DNA from: Moraxella sp.
Lineage (GTDB): Bacteria; Pseudomonadota; Gammaproteobacteria; Pseudomonadales; Moraxellaceae
Direction of reading: 5' to 3'
DNA: 60,004 bases
NCBI GenBank assembly: GCA_030528385.1
Contig: JAUMYZ010000012.1
Coordinates: forward strand, 1-60,004
Shown here: positions 26,590 through 35,297 of the stretch, piece by piece
How positions within the stretch are numbered: the first letter of the stretch is position 1
Layout: each line of letters starts with the position of its first letter
Notes under the pieces: generated by a model
Database searches by the model: none
The model's input: only the letters and a program-made list of their open reading frames with translations
Told to the model about the DNA's origin: nothing
Translations under genes and position numbers: made by a program

Positions 26590-27246
26590 ATGAAAAAAGT
26601 CATTGTGCCAGTCTTGTTGCTGGTTGTGTTCGTTGTTTGCGTTGTTGGCTCACCTTATTACAAACTTTATGTGCTCAAAGGCGCTTATGACAAGGGCGAT
26701 TATCAGCCGATTGTCCAGAGCATTGATTTTCAGCAGCTGCGCCCAAACCTAAAACATCAGCTGTATCCCAAGATAGAGCAGATGATAAACAACAATCAAG
26801 CCACCGCCGTTTTGCAAGTGTTGGGCATTAAAAACGCCACGCTAAAAAATGCTGGCATACGCTTGGTTGATGATGCGATAGATGGCGCCATCACTGCCGA
26901 TAATTTGGATAAATTGGCGCGCGGTGAAATCTCCAAAGACAGCGAGCTGTTGCTGGCTGGGGTGGCACTGATGGGCGGTTTTATTGATGTGGACAAATTG
27001 CTGCAAGATTATTTGCAAACGGGCGACGTCAATGTGGCAATTAGGCAACAAAAGACAGCCATCGCCAAGCAGTTTGCCGCTCGCGCAACAGTGTCTGCCA
27101 AGCCAAAGCTAAGTTATTGTGGTATCAACTGTTTTTATGTACAAACCGACATCAAGGGTTATCCTGTGCAAGTGCTGTTAAGCAGGCATGGCGTGTTTGA
27201 CTGGAAAATTGACAACGTGCTTTTGCTCCAAGAGCGCCAATCTTGA
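26590..27246 (+). CDS. DUF2939 family membrane-anchored protein
   Basis: 218 residues from ATG 26590: an N-terminal membrane helix or uncleaved signal (~4-22), then 'SPYYKLYVLKGAYDKGDYQP', the opening typical of DUF2939 proteins. The remainder is a periplasmic helical domain and a small beta domain ('VQVLLSRHGVFDWKIDNVLL'). Function unknown in the family. Confidence 0.7.
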   Translation: MKKVIVPVLLLVVFVVCVVGSPYYKLYVLKGAYDKGDYQPIVQSIDFQQLRPNLKHQLYPKIEQMINNNQATAVLQVLGIKNATLKNAGIRLVDDAIDGAITADNLDKLARGEISKDSELLLAGVALMGGFIDVDKLLQDYLQTGDVNVAIRQQKTAIAKQFAARATVSAKPKLSYCGINCFYVQTDIKGYPVQVLLSRHGVFDWKIDNVLLLQERQS

Positions 27247-27280
27247 CATCTTTGGGCAAAGTTGGGCATACAAAATTGTT

Positions 27281-27309
27281 TTGCAGTTATTGGTGGCAGT
27301 CTTTATAAT
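27281..27309 (+). promoter_or_regulatory. gshA: Candidate gshA promoter
   Basis: A perfect TATAAT (27304-27309) lies 28 nt before the gshA ATG, with a weak TTGCAG 17 nt upstream of it. AAGGAA serves as the ribosome site. Confidence 0.5.
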
Positions 27310-27337
27310 ACATTAACCACAAAACAAGGAAACGATA

Positions 27338-28903
27338 ATGACAACGCCATCTACTGCTTTTATACTGCCTGCTTGGTTCAAGACAGAACTGGTGGCAGGC
27401 ATGAAACGTGGCATTGAAAAAGAAGGCTTGCGCATGCAGCCCGATGGCTATAGTGCCAAGAGTTTTCATCCTGCCAAACTTGGCTCAAAACTGACCCACC
27501 CTTACATCACCACCGATTATGCTGAAAATTTGCTTGAATTGATTACCGAGCCCAAGGACACCATCAAAGGCGCGTTGGACATGCTGCGCCAGCTGCACGT
27601 TTTGGTGCACCGCTCGCTAGAAAATGACGAACTGATGTGGCCTTTGTCCATGCCGTGTATGCTTTCGGACGATGACGAAGACATTCCGTTGGCAGATTAT
27701 GGCACATCAAACATCGGCAGACTAAAAACGCTGTACCGCTCTGGGCTTGGGGTGCGCTATGGGCGCAAAATGCAAACCATTGCGGGGCTGCATTATAATT
27801 TGTCGGTGGGCGATGATTTGTTTGGGGCGTGGGCAACAGATGAGCGGTGCAGCGATTTACAAACCTTTAAAAACAAAAAATACCTTGGGTTGATTCGTAA
27901 TTTTAAGCGCCTAACGCCACTGGTGCTGTATCTTTTGGGGGCAAGTCCAAGCGTTTGCGGGTGCTTTTTGACGGGGCGCGAACACCATTTGATGAAGCTA
28001 AATGCAGACGGTGGCACTTATTATCAGCCCAACGCCACCAGTTTGCGCATGGGAAAACTTGGCTACACCAACAGCGTTCAAGAAGATTTGGACATTCGTT
28101 ACAACGAGTTGGGTGAGTATATCCAAGGGCTAAGACGCGCCATTGGCACGCCTTTTGCTGAGTTTAGCAAAATTGGCGTTGATGACGCGCTTGGCAACCC
28201 CATTCAAATCAATGACCACATTTTGCAAATTGAAAATGAGTTTTATAGCCCCATCCGCCCCAAACAAGTTACCCGCTCAGGTGAGACACCCACCCAAGCC
28301 CTAGAAAGTCGCGGCATTGCTTATGTGGAGTTTCGCGCCATTGACTTAGACCCTTATAGCGATATTGGCATCAAGACATCAACCGCGTGCTTTTTGGAAG
28401 TGCTGGCATTGTATTGTTTGTTGTCGCCATCGCCAGAGCTGTTGCCCGATGAAGAAAAACGGTTGGCTTTTAATATTGAACAAGTGGTCAATCACGGACG
28501 CAAAGCGGGCATAAACATCATCACCAAAGATGGTGAGCGACAGCTAAGTGGCTGGATTGTGGAGACATTGACCCACATGCAAACCATAGCCGATGCCTTT
28601 GATGAGTACCATGAAGGCAACGACTATCGCACGGCATTGACGATGATGCTTGGCAAAGCCATCAATCCTGACTTTACGTTGTCGGCGCAGATTGAAGCGG
28701 ATTCTAGGCGACTGGGCAGCACTTGGCGATTGGGACAGTGTCTTGCCAAAAAACACCAGCAGTCGTTGTTAAACCATGCGCTAAGTGGCGAAGATGAATT
28801 GATGTTTGCTAACTTGGCGGTGCAGTCATTTGCCGACCAGCAGCAACTGGAGCGTCAAAGCACCCAAGCCTTTTATGATTATGTCCAAGCCTATCGCACA
28901 TAG
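27338..28903 (+). CDS. gshA: Glutamate-cysteine ligase
   Basis: First, ATP-dependent step of glutathione synthesis. 521 residues, as in the proteobacterial type-1 enzyme. 'RGIEKEGLRM' near the N-terminus carries the metal-binding Glu; 'TTDYAENLLELIT', 'GLHYNLSV', 'SLRMGKLGYTNS' and 'YVEFRAIDLDPYS' are further signatures. 13 bp ahead of dsbB. Confidence 0.95.
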   Translation: MTTPSTAFILPAWFKTELVAGMKRGIEKEGLRMQPDGYSAKSFHPAKLGSKLTHPYITTDYAENLLELITEPKDTIKGALDMLRQLHVLVHRSLENDELMWPLSMPCMLSDDDEDIPLADYGTSNIGRLKTLYRSGLGVRYGRKMQTIAGLHYNLSVGDDLFGAWATDERCSDLQTFKNKKYLGLIRNFKRLTPLVLYLLGASPSVCGCFLTGREHHLMKLNADGGTYYQPNATSLRMGKLGYTNSVQEDLDIRYNELGEYIQGLRRAIGTPFAEFSKIGVDDALGNPIQINDHILQIENEFYSPIRPKQVTRSGETPTQALESRGIAYVEFRAIDLDPYSDIGIKTSTACFLEVLALYCLLSPSPELLPDEEKRLAFNIEQVVNHGRKAGINIITKDGERQLSGWIVETLTHMQTIADAFDEYHEGNDYRTALTMMLGKAINPDFTLSAQIEADSRRLGSTWRLGQCLAKKHQQSLLNHALSGEDELMFANLAVQSFADQQQLERQSTQAFYDYVQAYRT

Positions 28904-28916
28904 GCAGAGCGTTTTT

Positions 28917-29438
28917 ATGAGTACCATACCAAAAAGTATCACCTACCGCCAACTCAATGCCTTTTTGGTGTTGATGACGGTGGTGGCAAGTCTGTTTGCC
29001 ATTTTATTTTTACAAAAATATCTTGAGCTTGAGCCATGTCCTTTGTGCATTTTTCAGCGCATTGGTCTGTGGGCGATGGGGGTGTTTGCGCTGCTGGCAA
29101 CCGTCATCAATCCCAAAAAAGCCATCGCGCGTCTGGGGCTGTGGCTGGGGGCTATGGCAGGCGTGCTGTGGGGTGGGGCGGTGGCAGCGCGCCATGTGTG
29201 GCTACAGAACTTGCCCCCCGACCAAGTGCCAGCGTGTGGGCCAGGTCTGAATTATTGGGTGGAAACCTTGCCCATCATGCAAGTCTTTGAAGAAGTGCTC
29301 AAAGGCTCGGGTGAATGTGCGGTGATTGACTGGACGCTGCTTGGCTTTAGCATTCCTGAGATGACTTTGGCGCTGTTTGTGTTTTTGCTGGCGGTTTTGC
29401 TCGTTGTTTTAAAGAAAATCATCAAAAAAGAGAGCTGA
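28917..29438 (+). CDS. dsbB: Disulfide bond formation protein DsbB
   Basis: Inner-membrane oxidase that recharges DsbA and passes electrons to quinone. 173 residues from ATG 28917. Four transmembrane helices; Cys41-Cys44 in 'ELEPCPLCIFQR' and the second periplasmic pair Cys107 ('VPACGPGL') and Cys134 ('GSGECAVIDW'). Lies between gshA and mpl, with 1 bp to mpl. Confidence 0.95.
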   Translation: MSTIPKSITYRQLNAFLVLMTVVASLFAILFLQKYLELEPCPLCIFQRIGLWAMGVFALLATVINPKKAIARLGLWLGAMAGVLWGGAVAARHVWLQNLPPDQVPACGPGLNYWVETLPIMQVFEEVLKGSGECAVIDWTLLGFSIPEMTLALFVFLLAVLLVVLKKIIKKES

Positions 29439-29439
29439 T

Positions 29440-30819
29440 ATGCACATTCATATTCTTGGGATTTGTGGCACGTTTATGGGGTCGCTGGCTTTGTTGGCGC
29501 GCAATATGGGTCATCAAGTTACTGGTTCAGATACGGGCATTTATCCGCCCATGAGCACCCAGCTTGAGCAGGCGGGAGTGGAGATTTGGGAAGGATACAA
29601 AGCAGCACATCTAGAGCCTGCGCCTGATTTGGTGGTGGTGGGCAATGCCTGTAAGCGCGGCATGGAAGCGGTAGAATATATGCTGGACAAGGGATTGGCT
29701 TATACGTCAGGCCCGCAGTTTTTGTATGAGATGGTGCTCAAAGACCGTCATGTGCTGGCAGTGGCAGGCACGCACGGCAAAACCACTACCACCACCATGC
29801 TCTCTTGGATACTGCAATATGCTGGCGTTGACACAGGTTTTTTAATCGGGGGCGTGCCACTGGTGGCAACCGACGACTCACGTTTGCAGTCGGTCTTCGC
29901 GCACAGCTCGTATTTGGGTGAGAAATATTTTGTCGTAGAAGCGGACGAATACGACAGTGCCTTTTTTGACAAGCGTTCAAAGTTTGTGCATTATCGTCCG
30001 CGCACGGCGATTTTAAACAATTTAGAATACGACCATGCGGATATTTTTGCTGATTTGGCCGCCATTCAAACACAGTTTCATCACATGATACGCATGATAC
30101 CATCAACTGGGCAAATCGTCATGCCAGCTGGTACTGACAGCTTAGAGCAGACTTTGGCAAAGGGCGTATGGACGCCTGTATGGCGCACGTCTGTGGGTGG
30201 CACAGGCGATTGGCAAGCCACATTGGACAGTAAGGACGGTTCGGCGTTTCATGTGAAACATGGTGAGCAGACAGCCAGCGTTGTTTGGCAAATGAGCGGT
30301 GTGCACAATGTCAACAACGCCTTGGCAGCGGTGGCAGCGGCGCATCGTGTGGGCGTGTCCATCACCAAGGCGTGTGAAGCCTTATCGCGCTTTGCGGGCA
30401 TTAAACGGCGCATGGAGTTGATAGGCGATGTGGGTGGTGTGTTGGTGTTTGATGATTTTGCTCACCACCCAACAGCGATTGCCACCACGCTTGATGGTGC
30501 CAAAAAGCGTCTGGCAGGTCGGCGCATTTGGGCGGTGATTGAGCCGCGTTCTAACACCATGAAACTTGGCAGCCACAAAAGCAGCCTTGCGCCGTCAGCC
30601 AGTTTGGCAGATTTTGTGTTGTGGTATGAGCCAACAGATTTGGCATGGGGGCTCAAAGACGCCATTGGCAATGCCACAGGACAGAGCGTGCTGGGCAGTG
30701 TGGAAGCGATTTTGGCACACCTAAAAGAGCATACGCAGGCAAATGACGCGGTGATTATCATGTCCAATGGCGGTTTTGAAGGCATTCATCAGCGGCTGTT
30801 GGCACTGCTAACTGATTGA
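29440..30819 (+). CDS. mpl: UDP-N-acetylmuramate:L-Ala-gamma-D-Glu-meso-DAP ligase
   Basis: Peptidoglycan recycling: joins the salvaged tripeptide to UDP-MurNAc. 459 residues, Mur-ligase fold. 'HILGICGTFMGSLALLAR' at the N-terminus, ATP loop 'AGTHGKTTTTTML', the carbamylated-Lys region 'YFVVEADEYDSAFFDKRSK', and 'DDFAHHPTAI' separate Mpl from MurC. Terminated by a hairpin just after the stop. Confidence 0.95.
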   Translation: MHIHILGICGTFMGSLALLARNMGHQVTGSDTGIYPPMSTQLEQAGVEIWEGYKAAHLEPAPDLVVVGNACKRGMEAVEYMLDKGLAYTSGPQFLYEMVLKDRHVLAVAGTHGKTTTTTMLSWILQYAGVDTGFLIGGVPLVATDDSRLQSVFAHSSYLGEKYFVVEADEYDSAFFDKRSKFVHYRPRTAILNNLEYDHADIFADLAAIQTQFHHMIRMIPSTGQIVMPAGTDSLEQTLAKGVWTPVWRTSVGGTGDWQATLDSKDGSAFHVKHGEQTASVVWQMSGVHNVNNALAAVAAAHRVGVSITKACEALSRFAGIKRRMELIGDVGGVLVFDDFAHHPTAIATTLDGAKKRLAGRRIWAVIEPRSNTMKLGSHKSSLAPSASLADFVLWYEPTDLAWGLKDAIGNATGQSVLGSVEAILAHLKEHTQANDAVIIMSNGGFEGIHQRLLALLTD

Positions 30820-30839
30820 TTGTGTTGCATAAAGCAAAC

Positions 30840-30880
30840 AAAAGCCCCATCAATGTTACAAACTGTGGTGGGGCTTTTAG
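30840..30880 (+). terminator. mpl: mpl terminator
   Basis: AAAGCCCCATCA pairs with TGGTGGGGCTTT around a ~14-nt loop, followed by T residues. Confidence 0.75.
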
Positions 30881-30993
30881 ATTGGTGGATATATTGACAT
30901 TTGACCTACATTCTTAACGTTTTTGGTCTAGCCATGCCCCTGTTGAGTACTTATAATAACTATAGTATTTATGGTTTATCAAGGAGAAAAAAT

Positions 30994-31251
30994 ATGATGA
31001 GCTTTATTTGGATGTTGGTGATTGGCTTTATTGCTGGGCTGTTGGCGCGCGCCATCAAGCCAGGAGCTGATGGTATGGGTTGGATAATGACCATCGTGCT
31101 GGGCATTGCTGGTGCTTTTGTTGGTGGATTGCTTGCTTCATTGCTTGGATTAAGTGCCAACGGCGGTTTTGGTGGTTTGGTGCTGTCGGTGATAGGGGCA
31201 ATTATTCTTTTGTTTGTGTACGAATTTATCACAGGTAAGCGCTCAAGCTGA
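30994..31251 (+). CDS. GlsB/YeaQ/YmgE family stress-response membrane protein
   Basis: 85 residues from ATG 30994 (AAGGAG 7 nt upstream). Three hydrophobic Gly-rich helices: 'FIWMLVIGFIAGLLARAI', 'WIMTIVLGIAGAFVGGLLAS' and 'GGLVLSVIGAIILLFVYEFI'. This is the so-called transglycosylase-associated protein family, often stress-induced; the enzymatic name is not supported by any catalytic motif. Confidence 0.88.
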   Translation: MMSFIWMLVIGFIAGLLARAIKPGADGMGWIMTIVLGIAGAFVGGLLASLLGLSANGGFGGLVLSVIGAIILLFVYEFITGKRSS

Positions 31252-31265
31252 CTTTGTGTTTAATG

Positions 31266-31295
31266 ATAAAGGGGCGATTTGGCTCCTTTATTTTG
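31266..31295 (+). terminator. Terminator after the YeaQ-like gene
   Basis: AAAGGGGC and GCTCCTTT pair around a short loop, with one G-U pair, followed by a T-rich stretch. Confidence 0.6.
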
Positions 31296-31363
31296 TTGTG
31301 GGAAAGCATCGTGCTGTGTTGCTGGGTTTTGTCTGTGCAGTTGTTGGTTTTTGTAAAGGCAGT

Positions 31364-32494
31364 TTAAGCAGGCTTTTGGCTTGTTTGGTTGCTGAGCGAT
31401 TGTCCCACCAGCTTAATCACCCATATCTCTGATTGGGAAGCCAAACGAAATGGCACGCCCCAAAAACCATAACCAGATGAGACCACAACGTGTGTGTTGT
31501 TGATTTTTTCATGACCATAACCAACGCGATTGATGGCTTTGACAATAAAATTGGCAGGAAATATTTGTCCGTTATGGGTGTGTCCTGAGACTTGCAAATC
31601 AATGGGGTGTTTGACGTTGTCATCAATCTGGCTGGGGCGATGGTCAAGCAAAATGACAGGGTTGTTGGTGTTGGCTGTGCTGATGAGTTCAGCGGTGCTC
31701 AAGCGATTTTTGGTGTGGTCATCAAAGCGCCCAATGACCGTCAGTTCTGTGCCGTTTAGGGTGATGGTGGCGACTTTATCATCAAGCAGCACAGCGCCTG
31801 TTGCTTTGATGGCGTTGGCGATGGCAAGGCGCTCGGCGTTGTTGTACAAATCATGATTGCCCAAACTTGCCACCACATTGCCCTTGGCAGCTTGTACCAC
31901 CGTTTCAAAAGCGGTTTTCATGTTTTGACCGTCATAAATGCGGGTGTCATCGTCCATGATGTCGCCAGGCATGAGCAGCAGCTCCACGCGTTCTTGCTTT
32001 AAAATTGTTGCCAGTGTGTACAACTGTTTGCTGCCAAACAGCGAACCTAGGTGCAAATCTGACGCCAGTGCCAACGTGATGGGGTGCTTGATGGGTTTGT
32101 CAAGCTCAATGGACAAATGACGCACCACAGGGGTGTAGGCATTGTACAGCGCCATGCCAACAAGCCCCACAAAACTTGCCACACCAAACAGCCGTATCAG
32201 CACGCCGTGCATCACATCATACCCTAAGGCGCGCAGCAAATAACCTGTGCCAGCGGTGATGATGATTGTCAGTATCGCCAGCCACAGTGTTGCCAAATAA
32301 CCAACAGACCAGCGAAATTGCCCCACAAACAGCATGGCAACCATGACGCCACTTATGACAAAAACACTTATCATAATCAGGGCATGACTGTTGGGCAGAT
32401 AAGGTTTGATAAGCCAAAACAGCCCCCTAGCAACAAGCCATGTCAATAAGGTCAAAAGTAGCACAAAACCCAGCAAAAACAGCCAGCGCGTCAT
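31364..32494 (-). CDS. Membrane-bound metallophosphoesterase
   Basis: 376 residues. Four transmembrane helices in the first ~140 residues, then a calcineurin-like phosphoesterase domain with all metal motifs: 'LASDLHLGSLFG', 'MPGDIMDDDT', 'ASLGNHDLYN' and 'QVSGHTHNGQI'. Resembles YaeI-type enzymes; the substrate is unknown. The start overlaps the stop of the YheT-like gene by 4 bp. Confidence 0.87.
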   Translation of the reverse strand: MTRWLFLLGFVLLLTLLTWLVARGLFWLIKPYLPNSHALIMISVFVISGVMVAMLFVGQFRWSVGYLATLWLAILTIIITAGTGYLLRALGYDVMHGVLIRLFGVASFVGLVGMALYNAYTPVVRHLSIELDKPIKHPITLALASDLHLGSLFGSKQLYTLATILKQERVELLLMPGDIMDDDTRIYDGQNMKTAFETVVQAAKGNVVASLGNHDLYNNAERLAIANAIKATGAVLLDDKVATITLNGTELTVIGRFDDHTKNRLSTAELISTANTNNPVILLDHRPSQIDDNVKHPIDLQVSGHTHNGQIFPANFIVKAINRVGYGHEKINNTHVVVSSGYGFWGVPFRLASQSEIWVIKLVGQSLSNQTSQKPA

Positions 32495-33468
32495 GAGTGC
32501 ACACCCAAAGCAAAAAATTCTAAGGCGCGTTTTGACACAAAGTCCAAATTAAACGCTTTGTTTTTATAATCATAATCCACAAAACCAATATGCCCGCCAT
32601 ACGCCGTGTCCAACAACGCCACATCATCGCTGACGTCGCCTGCCACCGCCGTTACTCCCAAAAATGGGTCGTCAAGGGCGGTGATGAGCAAGGTGGGTTT
32701 TTGGATGTGTCTGAGCACAGGCAAGGCAGAAGCTTGACGGTAGTAGTCATTTTTTGAGCGAAAGCCATGACGCGGAGCGGTAAAAGCGTCATCAAAGTCG
32801 CCCATGCGTTTGGCAGATTTTAGGGCTGCGATTTCGTCATTGCTGAGCCGATTGGCAAGGGCTTTTTTGACGATGGGATTGAGCAGATAGGGCGTATAAA
32901 CATGCCTGCCCAAAAGCCGCTCCATCGCAACAGAACTGCTTGCCAAATCCACAGGCGCAGAGACCACCACCGCGCGCTTTGCCAAAGCGTCCGTGCCATA
33001 TTCGCCCATATACTTGGCAAGGGCATTGCCGCCGAGCGACACGCCGATGGCATAAATTTGACAAAAACGACCGCTTAGATACTGCAAATAATGATGAATT
33101 TCTTGGGTGTCGCCAGCGTTATAAAATACGTCGCCAGCCACCGCCACCCCACCACAAGAGCGAAAATGCGCCACCACAAAATGGTAACCAGCTTGGCTGA
33201 CATTTTTGGCAAGAGTTCTGGCATAATGGCTTTGGCTTGAACCTTCCATGCCATGAAACAGCACCACAAGGGGCGTGGTGTGCTTGCCTGCGTCGTCTGT
33301 GGCGCTGTCTGCCATCAAAAAATCAAGCGCCACATCGCTTTGCTTGAGCGAATCTTTAATCAACGTGCGTTGATAATTGGGCTTAAATTTGACCAAATAA
33401 CGTGGTAAGATGGTTTGTAAATGGGGATTTTTTAGCCAAAAAGGCGGAATAAAAGTTTGCTGGCTCAT
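32491..33468 (-). CDS. YheT-like alpha/beta hydrolase
   Basis: 325 residues from ATG 33468. Nucleophile elbow 'IYAIGVSLGGNALAKYMGEY', oxyanion region 'VVLFHGMEGSSQSHYA', catalytic Asp in 'ALDDPFLG' and His in 'AYGGHIGFVDYD'. Matches the YheT/ABHD1-3 group of presumed carboxylesterases. The opening 'FIPPFWLKNPHLQTILPRYL' is typical. Operon with the metallophosphoesterase. Confidence 0.88.
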   Translation of the reverse strand: MSQQTFIPPFWLKNPHLQTILPRYLVKFKPNYQRTLIKDSLKQSDVALDFLMADSATDDAGKHTTPLVVLFHGMEGSSQSHYARTLAKNVSQAGYHFVVAHFRSCGGVAVAGDVFYNAGDTQEIHHYLQYLSGRFCQIYAIGVSLGGNALAKYMGEYGTDALAKRAVVVSAPVDLASSSVAMERLLGRHVYTPYLLNPIVKKALANRLSNDEIAALKSAKRMGDFDDAFTAPRHGFRSKNDYYRQASALPVLRHIQKPTLLITALDDPFLGVTAVAGDVSDDVALLDTAYGGHIGFVDYDYKNKAFNLDFVSKRALEFFALGVHS

Positions 33469-33573
33469 AATCAAGGGTCAATCAAATATTGACTTGATAT
33501 TGGGGTATGTTCAGAGAAAAACAACATCAACCAAGCGTTGGTGTTTTGTTTGGTGGTGTTTTGGTGGTGTGTG

Positions 33574-34431
33574 ATGAAGCTGGGTCGGTTATGTTGTGTG
33601 GGAATGCTTGGTGTGCTGCTGGCGGCGTGTGCTGCTGTGCCAACCAAATGGCAAGCGCCTGCGCCAATGGAGTTTGCGCCCGACATGACCACCCCAGCGC
33701 GCATTGCCTTGGTTGCGATGGGCGAACACCAAGCATGGCACGCCCCCTTTATTGACAAAGAAGGTCGCCTGCGTCGTTATGGTGCGACCGAAGCAGAACA
33801 CCAACGTTTGGCAGATGGCATGCTTGCGTGGCAACGGGTGATGAGCTATTGGCAAAAAAGCGGCGCACTGGCAACGCTGCCCAGTCCACAACAAGCACGC
33901 TGCGTCTCTGGGTTGGACAGCAGGCACAACACTTGTCGGTATTTTACAACAGACGCAGCTTGGTCGGCGGCTTTTGTTTCTTATGTGATGACCCAAGCCA
34001 AAGTGGCAGATTTTCACCCATCGGCGCGTCATTTTGATTATATTGCCAGAGCACACCACAAACAAGGCGCTTATCGTTTGCAAGACCCAGCCACCACCAA
34101 GGCAGCAGTTGGCGATATGTTGTGTTATTTGCGCAAACAAGAACACATTGTAGGTCATGCAAGGCTGCTGCACTATTTGGACAATCACCGTCAATGGCTG
34201 CCAGCCCATTGTGATATTGTGGTTGCCATCAATGACGGCGAAGCGTGGCTGGTTGGCGGCAATGTCATCAACACGGTAATGCTGCGCAAACTGCCCGTAG
34301 ATGAGCAAGGGTTGTTTGTTTTGCCAAAACCTTTGGGCAATTTTGCGTCGTGTTCGGTGGCTGATGAAAGGTCGTGCAATCTTAATCGCCAAAACTGGGC
34401 AGCTTTGCTCAAACTTTACTCGTCGGATTAG
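33574..34431 (+). CDS. DUF2272 family lipoprotein
   Basis: 285 residues from ATG 33574, chosen because it yields a clean lipoprotein signal: 'KLGRLCCVGMLGVLLAAC' with the lipobox Cys at residue 19. The mature part includes 'TTDAAWSAAFVSYVMTQAKV' and 'VGDMLCYLRKQEHIVGHARL', features of DUF2272, an NlpC/P60-like fold of uncertain activity; Cys and His in the second segment could form a catalytic pair. Its 3' end overlaps the convergent J-domain gene by 23 bp. Confidence 0.75.
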   Translation: MKLGRLCCVGMLGVLLAACAAVPTKWQAPAPMEFAPDMTTPARIALVAMGEHQAWHAPFIDKEGRLRRYGATEAEHQRLADGMLAWQRVMSYWQKSGALATLPSPQQARCVSGLDSRHNTCRYFTTDAAWSAAFVSYVMTQAKVADFHPSARHFDYIARAHHKQGAYRLQDPATTKAAVGDMLCYLRKQEHIVGHARLLHYLDNHRQWLPAHCDIVVAINDGEAWLVGGNVINTVMLRKLPVDEQGLFVLPKPLGNFASCSVADERSCNLNRQNWAALLKLYSSD

Positions 34432-35296
34432 GCGTTGACTGCTCAAAACTTGCCTTTAGGGCAATAAAAGCCGCACGCTGAGCAACCGTCAGTTTGTCGG
34501 TTGGGGGCAGTTCTATTTTTGGATAAATGTACAAATCGCCCGCCGCTTTGTCGCCACTGTCAATGCCCTTGCCAACAAGTTTTAATGAGCGCTCGCTATT
34601 GCTCAAAGGCGGCACAGTGATGACAAGGTTGTCAAACATCACCAAGGTGATGTCATCGCCCAAAGCCGCTTGCCAAGGATAGATGGTGATGGTGTGGTGA
34701 ATGTCTCTTTTGTCCACATAAGTGCAAGCGGTGCTTTGGATTTTGATGGCAAACCATACCGCCGCACCGTTGATGGTCAGTTTAACCATCGCGCCTTGAT
34801 ACAGCCCTTTGGGCAGGGTGGTTTGAATAAGCTGCTGCTGCCAAGAAAACTGCACCCGACCCCCCGCCAAAGCCGTTGCCAAAGAAATGGTCAGTATGCT
34901 GGGTTCGGGCTTGTTAAACTGTTTGCCAAACTGCTCCCAGCTGCCAAGCACACTGCGGGCGTTTTTGATGGCGGTGTTGTGATTTAGGTTGTTTTTGGCG
35001 CTTTTGAACAAATTGGCGGCTTGTGCGCCAAAGGCGTGCCATAACTGCTGAGCGTGGGCGTTGTGCCCAAACTGCATGGCGTGTAAGCGGTCGTATTGAA
35101 GGCGCTTTTGGGGGTCTTTGAGCGTTTCGTAGGCTTCGTTGAGCAAAAAAATCTGCGCTTGGTTGCCGCCACCGCGGTCGGGGTGATAAATGCCAATGAG
35201 TGTGCGATAGGCGCGCTTAATTTCACTTTGGCTGGCGCTTTTTTTGATGCCCAATATTTTGTAGTAGTCGTGATGGATGGTGGTGTGGTTTGCCAT
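34409..35296 (-). CDS. CbpA-like J-domain protein lacking the zinc domain
   Basis: 295 residues from ATG 35296. The J domain at ~10-75 has HPD in 'GIYHPDRGGGN'. The rest matches the DnaJ C-terminal beta domain ('GRVQFSWQQQLIQTTLPKGL', 'YPWQAALGDDITLVMFDNLV'), but no CxxCxGxG repeats occur, as in CbpA. A helical stretch replaces the G/F linker. It likely works with DnaK. The start is 1 nt after the ABC-F gene stop, implying one transcript. Confidence 0.82.
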   Translation of the reverse strand: MANHTTIHHDYYKILGIKKSASQSEIKRAYRTLIGIYHPDRGGGNQAQIFLLNEAYETLKDPQKRLQYDRLHAMQFGHNAHAQQLWHAFGAQAANLFKSAKNNLNHNTAIKNARSVLGSWEQFGKQFNKPEPSILTISLATALAGGRVQFSWQQQLIQTTLPKGLYQGAMVKLTINGAAVWFAIKIQSTACTYVDKRDIHHTITIYPWQAALGDDITLVMFDNLVITVPPLSNSERSLKLVGKGIDSGDKAAGDLYIYPKIELPPTDKLTVAQRAAFIALKASFEQSTPNPTSKV

Positions 35297-35297
35297 A

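Noticed and set aside
33589-34446. Long antisense open frame (285 codons) across the DUF2272 gene
   Set aside because: No ribosome site, no domain logic, Cys/His/Trp-rich random-looking composition; the plus-strand lipoprotein explains the region.
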